In this document: positions 8,031-16,273 of the stretch, piece after piece
Layout of the letters: each line of letters starts with the position of its first letter
How positions within the stretch are numbered: the stretch's first letter is position 1
DNA from: Bacteroidales bacterium
GTDB taxonomy: Bacteria; Bacteroidota; Bacteroidia; Bacteroidales; FEN-979
Direction: 5' to 3'
Assembly (NCBI GenBank): GCA_023229525.1
Contig: JALNZC010000033.1
Location: 1-44,347, forward strand
Length of the DNA: 44,347 bases
Notes under the pieces: model-generated
Seen by the model: the letters and a program-made list of their open reading frames with translations, nothing else
Database searches by the model: none
What the model was told of the DNA's origin: nothing
Position numbers and translations under genes: made by a program

Positions 8031-9239
8031 ATGAAAACGCTATTCAGATTCGGGATGCTGTTCGCATCAATTTTTATGGTACAATGTTTAATGGCTCAAT
8101 CCGGGCCTGCCATATTCTCTGTAAAACCATCACTGACCAACGCAAAAGAGGTCAGATTCGATAACGGGGATAATTATATCTTCCAGGAAGGATTATGTGC
8201 TTTAAAGAAAAATGACCTCTGGGGCTTTATCGATACTACAGGAAATGTGATTGTCGACTTCAGCTATTTTCCATATGGAGGAGGAGTCGTGAACCCGAAA
8301 TTTTCGTGTGGTATGGCCCTGGTTGCCATTCAGGGTCCTTCCGGGTATGGACGAGTTCCCGTTTTTATAGATAAAAAGGGTCAGCAATTATTTAAAAACC
8401 AGTTTTTTACAGGTGCTACAAATTTTGAGAGCGATATCGCTCTTGTAGAAAAAACCAATTCCAAAACCAGGGCCAGGTCTGTTCACTTTATAAATAAACA
8501 AGGACTGGACATTCCCGGATCCATCAATTTTGGTCAGGTATTCGGATCCTTTTCATATATGCTTGAACCTTTTCATGAAGGGTTGACTAAGCTTTACGAC
8601 AATAAAACCAGTTCCTATGGATTTATCAATACCCAGGGGAAATGGGTTGTGAATCCGGCAAATTATGCCGAAGCAGGGTCCTTTTGTGAAGGTTTAACAT
8701 TTGTTCAGAACAAGGTGAACTGGACCTGGGGTTATATCAATAAAAAGGGCGAGGTAAAAATACCCTTTGATTACAAAAGCAAACCGGGCAATTTCTCCGA
8801 AGGTCTGGCTGCCGTTCAGAATTCAAAGGAAGAGCTGGGTTATATCGATCAGAACGGTAAAACCGTCCTTCCGTTCATATACAACCATTATCAGCTGAAC
8901 AGTGATTTCAGGAATGGATGCGCGGTTGTTTATGATGACAATGCCGGTGGATATGCAGTTATTGATAAAACAGGGAAAATTGTACGGAAACTAAATACCA
9001 CAGTGGTTAAGGTTCTCAAGAACGGATGGATATTATGGAAAGAAGATCTGGGAACGAATAGTTCGTATTGTTTTGGAGTTTTATCACCGGATGGGAAGAA
9101 TATCCTGGCTCCCCGATATTTTACTCAAATCGGCGAATTCTCCAATGGGCTGGCCTATGCAACGGCAATGATTGACGAAAAGGAAGTGAGAGGGTTCATC
9201 AATATGAATTTTGATTTTGTGATCATCCAAACATACTGA
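8031..9239 (+). CDS. WG-repeat exported protein
   Basis: I chose the ATG at 8031 because it begins a normal signal peptide (MKTLFRFGMLFASIF ... MAQS); the frame is open 24 codons further up. The 402-residue product carries about six WG (KWG) repeats, for example LWGFIDTTGNVIVDF, YGFINTQGKWVVNP, WGYINKKGEVKIPFDY and LGYIDQNGKTVLPFIY. WG repeats form beta-solenoid or propeller-like surfaces thought to bind other proteins or envelope components. It is exported, most likely to the periplasm or cell surface. It lies 41 bases upstream of a lipoprotein gene on the same strand, so the two may form an operon. Confidence 0.8.
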   Translation: MKTLFRFGMLFASIFMVQCLMAQSGPAIFSVKPSLTNAKEVRFDNGDNYIFQEGLCALKKNDLWGFIDTTGNVIVDFSYFPYGGGVVNPKFSCGMALVAIQGPSGYGRVPVFIDKKGQQLFKNQFFTGATNFESDIALVEKTNSKTRARSVHFINKQGLDIPGSINFGQVFGSFSYMLEPFHEGLTKLYDNKTSSYGFINTQGKWVVNPANYAEAGSFCEGLTFVQNKVNWTWGYINKKGEVKIPFDYKSKPGNFSEGLAAVQNSKEELGYIDQNGKTVLPFIYNHYQLNSDFRNGCAVVYDDNAGGYAVIDKTGKIVRKLNTTVVKVLKNGWILWKEDLGTNSSYCFGVLSPDGKNILAPRYFTQIGEFSNGLAYATAMIDEKEVRGFINMNFDFVIIQTY

Positions 9240-9280
9240 TCAGGGAATGGTAACAATTTAACAACTTAAAAAATGAAACT

Positions 9281-9904
9281 ATGAAATCAAAAATATTTTT
9301 TTTTATGGCAATCAGCAGTTCGTTAACACTATTGTTAACCAGTTGTGGCGGAGGAATGAAGACATCAAAGAATGAATTCCTTGGTGAAATACCCTCCATT
9401 CAGAAATATTACCATGCCAAAATCGATGAAAAGGATAAGGAACTGAAAGCATGTACCGACATGAATAAAGCATTTAAACTTGATAAAGAGGCAGAACTTT
9501 TAAAACAAGAATGGGATGCTAAAATTGCAGAAAGCTTGAAAACTAATCCGTTAACTGCACCTATTCCTTTTGAACCATTGAAAGATCAGTCGTATACCAT
9601 TGACAAGATCTCTTTTTCTAATGTTAATTCGATGGGTTTCGGCATTAAGCTTTCCATAAAAGTTGATACGGAAATAAAATTTGACAATAAGGATATTTTC
9701 CTTTATTACATTGCTATTGATAAAGATGGAAAGGAAATTCAAGGCACTAAAACCCGGTCTTTAATAAGACAAGATTACGGGAAAGATCTGAAGGCCGGAA
9801 CCGAAGTTGAAACTAGCGGTAGTTGGCCTACTAAAGCCATTTGTAACATGGAGGATTTTGCAAAAATAAAATTCATCACCAAAGATGAATTTGATAAGAT
9901 GTAA
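9281..9904 (+). CDS. Hypothetical lipoprotein
   Basis: This 207-residue protein has a lipobox LLTSC (Cys22) followed by Gly-Gly-Gly, typical of outer-membrane lipoproteins in Bacteroidota. Residues about 40 to 90 are charged and likely helical. Residues about 100 to 200 look like a beta-sandwich, with strands such as YTIDKISFSNVNS and IKLSIKVDTEI. I do not recognise a family. A terminator follows it, and it may be co-transcribed with the WG-repeat gene. Confidence 0.6.
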   Translation: MKSKIFFFMAISSSLTLLLTSCGGGMKTSKNEFLGEIPSIQKYYHAKIDEKDKELKACTDMNKAFKLDKEAELLKQEWDAKIAESLKTNPLTAPIPFEPLKDQSYTIDKISFSNVNSMGFGIKLSIKVDTEIKFDNKDIFLYYIAIDKDGKEIQGTKTRSLIRQDYGKDLKAGTEVETSGSWPTKAICNMEDFAKIKFITKDEFDKM

Positions 9905-9954
9905 AAATTACCAGGATTAAGGATCCGATATTGTATTAAACTGAAAAAAGAAAT

Positions 9955-9992
9955 AACGCCGGACTTCAGGAGCAAGTCCGGTGTTGTTTTTT
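9955..9992. terminator. Intrinsic terminator, probably bidirectional
   Basis: The stem is 9955-9966 with 9974-9985 (12 pairs, core CCGGACTT/AAGTCCGG, one G-T pair) and the loop is 7 bases. GTTTTTT follows on the plus strand. An A-rich run upstream provides a T-rich tract for the opposite direction. It separates two convergent genes. Confidence 0.85.
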
Positions 9993-11920
9993 CAGGTCCG
10001 TATTTTGCCGTTTTGGAGGACAAACTCGGTAGGCGTCATTCCTGTTGAATTTTTAAAAACCTGGTTGAAGGTAGATTTTGACCTGAATCCTGAACTTTTT
10101 GCGATTCCTTCCATTGAATAATTGTTAAACTTATCATCCAGGATCATCTTTTTGGCTTCCTGAATACGGAACCTGTTTAAAAATGTGCTGAAATTAACCT
10201 GGTATTGCTCATTGATAAGCCGTGAAAGATAGGTGGTATTTGTATTCAGCTTTCGGGCAGTTTCGGCGAGGGAAAGATCTTCGTTCAGGTAAATTTTTTC
10301 ATGGTTCAGCAGGGCCTCCAATCGAACCATCAGATCTTTATTCATTTCAGCCTCTGGTTGCTGAAGGATTGCAGAAGGCTTAAGTTTGGGAGGAAGGATC
10401 TTGTATAATGCCTTCATTTTACGGTTATCCCCTTCTTTTACAATGTCGATCTTTTTCTGAATATAGTTCATATCCCAGATTTTCGGCATGAGTTTTTTAT
10501 GGTAATACAGCCAGGAGAGATAAGCCAGAAGTCCGGAAAAGGAAAGAATCATCAGAATGATAAGGATAGAAATCCGGATTTTTCTTTGTTTATCTTTTGA
10601 GTCATCATTCAACATGCTGATCTGTTCATCCTTTTTCTGGGTTTCATATTTTATCATCATATTGGCCACATCCTGGTGTGCTTTTTCAGTAAGGATGCTG
10701 TCTTTGATCTCATTGCGCTTTTTAAGATATATCAACGCATTTTCGTTATCTCCTTCCGCCTCGTAACACTTTGATAAAAGATTATACACCTCTTCCCATT
10801 GGGCCCGGTAATTGACAAGTTTCGAATAGAAAAGACCTTTGTTAAGAAAATCGATTGCCTTTGTGTATTTCTTTTGTTGTGTATTCATTTCCCCGAGCGA
10901 CAGATAAGTACAAGCCATCGGAAGCCAATCCTGATCCCGGGTTGAAAACTGTAAAGCCCGTGAATAGTAGAATTCTGCTGAGTCAATCCGTTTCATTTTC
11001 AGCCAGGTATCTCCGATATTGGTCAAGTTAAAAGAATAACCTGAACGGATGGTCAGCGTGTCAAGCGAATTAAGGGCAAGGGATTTCCTGTAGTATTTCA
11101 GCGCTTCCGGATAATCCATTCTTGAGAAATAATTCATCCCGAGGAGGTTATCGGCATAACTTTCGCCTTTAGGAAACTTTGCCTGCCTGAATAAATCGAT
11201 CGCCTTTTCAACAGATTTAAAACCCTGATCCGTATAAGGAGGCTGAAAATAAAAACCCGCCAGGTTGCAGTACAAATACCCCGCCTCAATTAATTTCTTT
11301 TGCTTCTCCCATATTTTTAAGGCCTTCAGATAAAAATATACTGACCTTTCCGGGTAACCCGCATCTCCGTATAATAAACCAAGGCTCTGGCAATAACCTG
11401 CAACATTCTCCTTATTGGTTGAATCAAGTTCAATGGCTTTTTTAAGAAATTCAACAGCTTTGATCTTATCTCCTTTTAATCTGTAAATCTCACCCAGTCT
11501 TCCATAACCTTTGGAAATATGCGGTCCGGAATTGATAAATTTACTTGTTTCCAACCCGGTCCGGCCGAAGTACATCGATGAATCAAGCATTCCCCTGCAT
11601 GAATAATAGAATGATATGGCATAACATGCTGTTGCTTCCGCTTTTTTATCATTCAGTTTATTCGAAATGAAGAGTGATTGTAAAACATAAGGGTGAGCTT
11701 TGACCGGAAAAAACCGGTAGTATTCATCATAAATTCTTTGAAGTACTTTAAGTTTTTTAGATTCATCCCTGGTATTTAGCTGAGAAAACAGGTCGGCCGA
11801 ATCCGGTACTTGAGCCCGCAATGGAGAAAATAACAATGTAAAGAGGAAAAACGACAAAATTGTTAACCGGGAAGACCTTAAAAACAATTTCAAATGAAGA
11901 AGTCCGACTGGTTTGCTCAT
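9992..11920 (-). CDS. TPR sensor with membrane helix and AraC output
   Basis: This 642-residue protein combines an N-terminal signal or anchor segment (about residues 17 to 35) with roughly eight tetratricopeptide repeats (about 70 to 420). A short coiled region and a single membrane helix (about 453 to 475, IRISILIILMILSFSGLLAY) follow. The C-terminal AraC/XylS DNA-binding domain (about 540 to 640) has two helix-turn-helices: LSLAETARKLNTNTTYLSRL, and MEGIAKSSGFRSKSTFNQVF. The layout is a one-component transmembrane regulator, with TPRs in the periplasm sensing a partner and the AraC domain acting on DNA in the cytoplasm. No target is visible. It is convergent with the lipoprotein gene. Confidence 0.85.
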   Translation of the reverse strand: MSKPVGLLHLKLFLRSSRLTILSFFLFTLLFSPLRAQVPDSADLFSQLNTRDESKKLKVLQRIYDEYYRFFPVKAHPYVLQSLFISNKLNDKKAEATACYAISFYYSCRGMLDSSMYFGRTGLETSKFINSGPHISKGYGRLGEIYRLKGDKIKAVEFLKKAIELDSTNKENVAGYCQSLGLLYGDAGYPERSVYFYLKALKIWEKQKKLIEAGYLYCNLAGFYFQPPYTDQGFKSVEKAIDLFRQAKFPKGESYADNLLGMNYFSRMDYPEALKYYRKSLALNSLDTLTIRSGYSFNLTNIGDTWLKMKRIDSAEFYYSRALQFSTRDQDWLPMACTYLSLGEMNTQQKKYTKAIDFLNKGLFYSKLVNYRAQWEEVYNLLSKCYEAEGDNENALIYLKKRNEIKDSILTEKAHQDVANMMIKYETQKKDEQISMLNDDSKDKQRKIRISILIILMILSFSGLLAYLSWLYYHKKLMPKIWDMNYIQKKIDIVKEGDNRKMKALYKILPPKLKPSAILQQPEAEMNKDLMVRLEALLNHEKIYLNEDLSLAETARKLNTNTTYLSRLINEQYQVNFSTFLNRFRIQEAKKMILDDKFNNYSMEGIAKSSGFRSKSTFNQVFKNSTGMTPTEFVLQNGKIRT

Positions 11921-12134
11921 TAACTTGATCTTAGTTCCGGCATCTGCGGTAAAGGTTCAAATTTATTCGTGCGATTCAATTTTTTTAAACGAAGTTAATA
12001 AAAAATTGTCTTCGAACGCTGCCTATGTTCTAAGATAAAACCAAATATGATCTTTTGAATGAATTAAGCTTTACCACAACCATCGTCAGACTGAATTGCT
12101 CAAAGTTGACATATTAAAGAAAACACATTACCAA

Positions 12135-12545
12135 CTATGCTATTAAAACTTCAAGCGTTGTGCTTTCTAACTTCGCAAAAGTTATATCTCTGATCTCTTT
12201 GAATACCTTACGAATATTACAGGCTAATTCATCTTTGCAAAACTCGCATGATTGGTAGGCTTTCTCAGAAACGCATGAAAGTAATGCGATTGGACCTTCA
12301 AATTGCCGGACGATTTCCGCTAAGTTTACATCCTTGGGATGCCGTAAGAGAAAATAACCGCCCGTTTTTCCAAGTTTGCTTCCCAAAATACCCATTTTCT
12401 TTAATTCAAGTAAAATGTTTTCAAGATAACGTCTGGGGATCTTTTCGCTGTTGGCGAGTTCGCTGATCAATATGGCCCCCTTCCCGTATTCACGGGCAAG
12501 CCTTGTCAATGCAACCATTGCGTATCTTGTTTTCTGAGAGAGCAT
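12135..12545 (-). CDS. Rrf2 family regulator with four-cysteine cluster
   Basis: This 136-residue protein is a clear Rrf2 winged-helix regulator, from the start MLSQKTRYAMVALTRLA and the recognition region IPRRYLENILLELKKMG. The wing GKTGGYFL is present. Four cysteines follow at 91, 100, 103 and 109 (C-x8-C-x2-C-x5-C), in the place where IscR and its relatives hold a 2Fe-2S or 4Fe-4S cluster with three cysteines. A bound cluster is therefore likely, and the protein probably senses Fe-S status, oxygen or NO. It starts 10 bases after the stop of the FNR-like gene, so the two regulators are made together, divergently from the ABC-GTPase-NifS-FeS genes. Confidence 0.85.
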   Translation of the reverse strand: MLSQKTRYAMVALTRLAREYGKGAILISELANSEKIPRRYLENILLELKKMGILGSKLGKTGGYFLLRHPKDVNLAEIVRQFEGPIALLSCVSEKAYQSCEFCKDELACNIRKVFKEIRDITFAKLESTTLEVLIA

Positions 12546-12555
12546 GGTATTTTTA

Positions 12556-13260
12556 TTATCCGTTTTTACTGATCTCTTTTAATTTGTTCAAATCCCTGAT
12601 GATGATTTTCCTTCCTTCAAAAGCGATAAGCCCTTCCTTATTATAGGTAGATAAAACGGAAATTACATTTTCATGGGAACAGGCTGCAAATTCCGCAATC
12701 TCCTTTCTCGTCAATGTAAATTCATATTCCGAATCCCTGTAAACATTCTTCCAGAGAAAAATCAGGATATCCGCTATACGGCCATGAACATGGTTATGGG
12801 CAAGGCTGATAAAATTGAAAATAGAAGACTGGAACATGTCCGTTGAACGGTCAACCAATGACAGTAACAACTTACCATGGTTTTCAAGAATCCCAAGTAC
12901 TTTCCGGCTGTCAAAAAAGCAGATGTCACAATCCTCGACACCAATGATGGAGAAAATATTTTTCTCCTTAAAGAATAAATTGGCCTGACCGATCAGTTTA
13001 GGGCCTGAAACGACGGTCATGATATAATTCTTTTTCGCATCCTTCTGATAGGTAAACTTGACAATCCCCCGGTGCATAAAACCGATGCTGGTGGAATTTG
13101 CACCCTGCTTTAATATCACCTCTCCTTTTTGAAAATGCAGTTGATTTGCGTTACCGCAAATTTGTTTTCGCTCTTGTTCATTTAAATAGATACCCATAAA
13201 ACTGTCCAGAAAACAGTTGTTGCAATTGAAGATGGGTTTGTGATCTACGACCGATTCCAT
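12556..13260 (-). CDS. Crp/Fnr family regulator with N-terminal cysteines
   Basis: This 234-residue protein has the full FNR layout: beta-roll (about residues 40 to 130), long dimer helix (about 135 to 165) and helix-turn-helix (about 185 to 215, LTRKEIAEFAACSHENVISVL). The N-terminus carries Cys13, Cys16 and Cys35, and a further EDCDIC pair lies in the beta-roll. E. coli FNR uses three N-terminal cysteines plus one in the roll to hold an oxygen-labile 4Fe-4S cluster. The spacing here differs, so cluster binding is an inference. It is first in a two-gene regulator operon. An exact -7 box (TACATTTG) lies at 13323-13316 on its strand. Confidence 0.85.
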   Translation of the reverse strand: MESVVDHKPIFNCNNCFLDSFMGIYLNEQERKQICGNANQLHFQKGEVILKQGANSTSIGFMHRGIVKFTYQKDAKKNYIMTVVSGPKLIGQANLFFKEKNIFSIIGVEDCDICFFDSRKVLGILENHGKLLLSLVDRSTDMFQSSIFNFISLAHNHVHGRIADILIFLWKNVYRDSEYEFTLTRKEIAEFAACSHENVISVLSTYNKEGLIAFEGRKIIIRDLNKLKEISKNG

Positions 13261-13315
13261 TTTTTTTAATAGTTGAGTATAGAATAGTTAATGCCAGAGT
13301 ATTCAATGTTATAGG

Positions 13316-13355
13316 CAAATGTACACTAATTTGGTGAACATAGTGTATATTTTTG
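13316..13355. promoter_or_regulatory. Divergent promoters around a shared inverted repeat
   Basis: Minus-strand -7 box TACATTTG (13323-13316) and plus-strand -7 box TATTTTTG (13348-13355) flank a perfect inverted repeat, TACACTA-N12-TAGTGTA (13322-13347). A TTTG at 13330-13333 could be the plus-strand -33 element, though the 14-base spacing is short. A dimer bound here would control both the regulator operon and the Fe-S/ABC/GTPase operon. The Rrf2 or the FNR-like protein is the obvious candidate. Confidence 0.65.
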
Positions 13356-13371
13356 TAAAAACATTTAGACT

Positions 13372-14169
13372 ATGAATGTCGAAAAGATTACCGTGTCCGG
13401 AGGCTATGGAAAAGATGGCTCCGAAGAGAAAGTGAAAGAATTCAGTATGAGCGTCGGTGATATTGTCAGCATTGTCGGTCCAACCGGCTGCGGCAAAACC
13501 ACCCTGATCAATGACATCGAGCTTTTTGCCAACCGGAATACCCCATCCGGAAGGCGGATCTCCATCAATGACGAACCGGTGCCGGAGGATTTCATCTTCG
13601 ATCCTGCTGATCATCCTATCGCCTTGATCTCACAGCATACCAATTTCCTGAGTGATCTTCCTGTTGAAGAATTCCTTACGATCCATGCAACCGTAAGGGG
13701 AGCCAGAGATGCTGAATCCATCATAACCGAAACATTGAGCTTTGCCAATGAACTAACGGGAGAGGCCATTTTAAAGGATATCGCCATGACTGAATTGTCA
13801 GGAGGTCAAACCCGGTCGTTGTTAATTGCCGATGCCGTGGTGATTGGCAATTCACCCATTATTTTACTGGATGAAATTGAAAATGCAGGGATCCATCGCA
13901 CAAAAGCGCTCGAATTGCTTAAGAAGTACAAAAAGATCTTTGTCTTTGTCACCCATGACCCTTGTATCGCCCTGATGTCGGATTTCCGGATTGTGATGAA
14001 AAACGGAGCTATGCAGCATTTGATCCCCACCTGCCAGGAGGAGAAAAATGTGGTTGGTAAAATGAAGCAGATTGATGACATGATGCTCAATTTCAGGCAA
14101 GTGATCCGGTCAGGGGACGAACTCACCGAATCGGTTTTCAATGATAGTTTTAATGTGTTAACCTTTTAA
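13372..14169 (+). CDS. Stand-alone ABC ATPase of a putative cofactor system
   Basis: This 265-residue protein has all ABC ATPase motifs: Walker A GPTGCGKTT (residues 36 to 44), Q-loop Gln88, signature LSGGQ (142 to 146), Walker B ILLDE (164 to 168) and switch His195. There is no membrane domain, and no permease gene lies nearby. It is therefore more like SufC-type or other soluble ABC ATPases than a transporter subunit. The last 45 residues form a polar tail. It begins an operon with a GTPase, a cysteine desulfurase and an Fe-S protein; the gap to the GTPase gene is 9 bases. Its role is inferred from these partners: ATP-driven assembly or release of a metal or Fe-S cofactor. Confidence 0.75.
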   Translation: MNVEKITVSGGYGKDGSEEKVKEFSMSVGDIVSIVGPTGCGKTTLINDIELFANRNTPSGRRISINDEPVPEDFIFDPADHPIALISQHTNFLSDLPVEEFLTIHATVRGARDAESIITETLSFANELTGEAILKDIAMTELSGGQTRSLLIADAVVIGNSPIILLDEIENAGIHRTKALELLKKYKKIFVFVTHDPCIALMSDFRIVMKNGAMQHLIPTCQEEKNVVGKMKQIDDMMLNFRQVIRSGDELTESVFNDSFNVLTF

Positions 14170-14178
14170 TCGATCGAT

Positions 14179-14880
14179 ATGAAACTCGTCATTTTTGCGG
14201 GTCCGCCAACGTGCGGGAAAACCACGGTAATAAGACAAATTATAAAACGGATGGCATTAAAGCAGATTAAGACTGCCTACCTTAAGATTGATGTTCTTTA
14301 TGCCGATGATGACAGCATTATAGCAAAAGAGTTTGGCATACCGGTTAAAAAGATCTATTCCGGTGAACTGTGCCCGGACCATTGTAATGTGGTGGTTCTG
14401 GACGAAGCCGTTGAATGGGCTGAAAAAACCGGAGCAAGCTACCTCTTTGTAGAAACCGCCGGATTGTGTCTGCGCTGCTCGCCTTATGTCGAAAATTCCC
14501 TGGGTATTGTCGTCCTTGAAGCCACCAGTGGGATGAATCTTCCCCGGAAAATAGGTCCGATGCTCACCCTGGCTGACATCAGTGTCATCACAAAAATTGA
14601 CCTCATCTCACAGGCGGAACGGGAAGTATTCCGGTATCGTGTTCTTGCATCTGCCAAAGGGATCACCGTAGTGGAAAGCAATGCCTTATATGGAATAGGC
14701 ATCGACCCGATTGTAAAACATATACTCAAAACACCCGATGTCGAGTTTCCCATGTTTCTCAGGGGAAATCCTCCGGTGGGGACCTGCACGATATGTGTCG
14801 GAAAAAAAGAGATAGGAGCAAAAAATCATTTTGGCGTACTTCGGACTTTGGAACAGGAACTTTATTATGTCGGGGAATAA
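14179..14880 (+). CDS. HypB/CobW-like GTPase
   Basis: This 233-residue SIMIBI-class P-loop protein has Walker A GPPTCGKTT (residues 8 to 16), a switch region with Asp38, the VETAGLC segment (91 to 97) that parallels ENVGNLVC of HypB, and TKID (138 to 141) as the guanine-specificity motif. Cysteines are arranged for metal binding: Cys65-x2-His68-Cys69, Cys97-x2-Cys100 and Cys203-x2-Cys206. HypB, UreG and CobW proteins deliver nickel, zinc or cobalt to enzymes. Here the partners are a desulfurase and an Fe-S protein rather than hydrogenase or urease genes. The desulfurase gene starts inside its last 14 bases, so the two are translationally coupled. Confidence 0.75.
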   Translation: MKLVIFAGPPTCGKTTVIRQIIKRMALKQIKTAYLKIDVLYADDDSIIAKEFGIPVKKIYSGELCPDHCNVVVLDEAVEWAEKTGASYLFVETAGLCLRCSPYVENSLGIVVLEATSGMNLPRKIGPMLTLADISVITKIDLISQAEREVFRYRVLASAKGITVVESNALYGIGIDPIVKHILKTPDVEFPMFLRGNPPVGTCTICVGKKEIGAKNHFGVLRTLEQELYYVGE

Positions 14881-16078
14881 CAAGGATTTTCTGAAGAACA
14901 GGATCTACCTGGATAATGCAGCGACAACCCGTGTTGACGAACGGGTGATCGAATCCATGATCCCTTGTTTTTCCGAGGTATATGGGAATGCCTCCAGTTT
15001 GCATTATTTCGGTACAAACGCCAGGGAAGTTCTGGAAACTTCAAGGGCAACCATCGCACAATGCATGGGTGCACGTCCCGACGAGTTGTTTTTCACCTCA
15101 AGCGGGACGGAATCCAACAACTGGGCCTTGAAGGGAATTGCCCTTGCCAACCGTAATAAAGGCAGGCATATCATTGTTTCATCCATTGAACATGATTGTA
15201 TTATGAACACATGCAAATGGCTTTCCGAAGAAGGTTTTTCTATCACCTACCTTCCGGTGGATCCCCATGGCATTATTGATATTACTGCGCTGGAAGAAGC
15301 CATCAATCCGAAAACGATCCTTGTCTCGGTCATGCATGCCAATAACGAGATCGGGACCATCGAACCCATTGAGGAAGTTGGCCGTATCTGTAAAAAGCAT
15401 CATGTTTATTTTCATTCCGATGCCTGCCAGTCTTTCGGAAAAATCCCTATCGATGTCAACAAAGCCGGGGTTGATCTGCTGACCATCAATGCACATAAGA
15501 TCTATGGCCCTAAAGGTATCGGCGCTTTATACATCCGAAAAGGAGTTGACATCGTTCCGCTTTTACACGGTGGCGGGCAAGAATCGGGGTTACGCTCTGC
15601 CACGGAAAACCTTCCTGCCATCGCCGGCTTTGCCCATGCATCCAAATTGTGTTTTTATGATATGAAAAATGAGGCAGAACGACTATCCCGACTCAGATGG
15701 AAACTGGAAGAATTCATTTCCTCAAATTATGAACACGCATATGTAAACGGACATCCTCATCAGCGGTTGCCGGGTCACCTGAGTTTCAGTTTTCATGGGT
15801 TGGAAGGGGAGACGATCAGGCTCTTGCTTCTTCTTGATGATATGGGTATTGCTGTTTCAGCCGGGTCAGCCTGTTCATCCAATGACAAATCGAACAATGC
15901 ATCCCATGTACTTCAGGCCATCGGACTTAACCCATTCGAAGCAAGAGGAGCAATCAGGGTGAGTTTGGGCCGGTTCAACACCGAAGAGGAGGTGGATATT
16001 TTCACGGATCTGTTAGATAAAGCATTAAAAAGCCTGACGTCTATATTTTCAGGAAATCAAAAAAGTAGCTTATGGTAA
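14867..16078 (+). CDS. NifS/IscS-type cysteine desulfurase
   Basis: The product is 403 residues from the ATG at 14867, chosen because the family begins close to IYLDNAATTR (residues 13 to 22). The frame is open 12 codons further up, but those lie deep in the GTPase gene. It is a PLP enzyme that takes sulfur from cysteine to form a persulfide. The PLP lysine is Lys211 (INAHKIYGPKG), the cofactor-stacking His is in SIEHD (His109), and the catalytic cysteine is Cys336 in AGSACSS. That makes it a group I enzyme with a mobile Cys loop. Its place between a GTPase and an Fe-S protein suggests dedicated sulfur supply for this system rather than general housekeeping. Confidence 0.9.
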   Translation: MSGNNKDFLKNRIYLDNAATTRVDERVIESMIPCFSEVYGNASSLHYFGTNAREVLETSRATIAQCMGARPDELFFTSSGTESNNWALKGIALANRNKGRHIIVSSIEHDCIMNTCKWLSEEGFSITYLPVDPHGIIDITALEEAINPKTILVSVMHANNEIGTIEPIEEVGRICKKHHVYFHSDACQSFGKIPIDVNKAGVDLLTINAHKIYGPKGIGALYIRKGVDIVPLLHGGGQESGLRSATENLPAIAGFAHASKLCFYDMKNEAERLSRLRWKLEEFISSNYEHAYVNGHPHQRLPGHLSFSFHGLEGETIRLLLLLDDMGIAVSAGSACSSNDKSNNASHVLQAIGLNPFEARGAIRVSLGRFNTEEEVDIFTDLLDKALKSLTSIFSGNQKSSLW

Positions 16079-16080
16079 AT

Positions 16081-16211
16081 CTACCCACCCCCAGCCCCTC
16101 CCTGCCCACAGGGAGGGGAGCATCTCTGCTCCGGCAAAATACTGTATATCTTGTCATTGGGTATTGGCGCTTTTCCCCTCCCTTTTCAAGGGAGGGGTTG
16201 GGGGTGGGTAG
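16081..16211. repeat. 131-base structured inverted repeat (MITE/REP-like)
   Basis: The ends at 16081-16102 and 16190-16211 form a 22-base inverted repeat with one mismatch (CTACCCACCCCCAG ... TGGGGGTGGGTAG). Each end also holds an inner hairpin of CCCTCCC/GGGAGGG type. The extreme strand asymmetry, C-rich then G-rich, is unlike the flanks. It sits three bases past the desulfurase stop and interrupts an otherwise compact operon before the Fe-S gene. It looks like a small non-autonomous mobile or REP-type element. I see no clear target duplication. Confidence 0.7.
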
Positions 16212-16273
16212 ATTGGCTGCAAACCTTTTTTGCAGACTTTTCGGAGCAGGCTCAATATTTAATATTCAATGAT

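Noticed and set aside
15004..15496. Minus-strand ORFs inside the desulfurase gene
   Set aside because: They are shadows of a strongly conserved coding frame on the plus strand.
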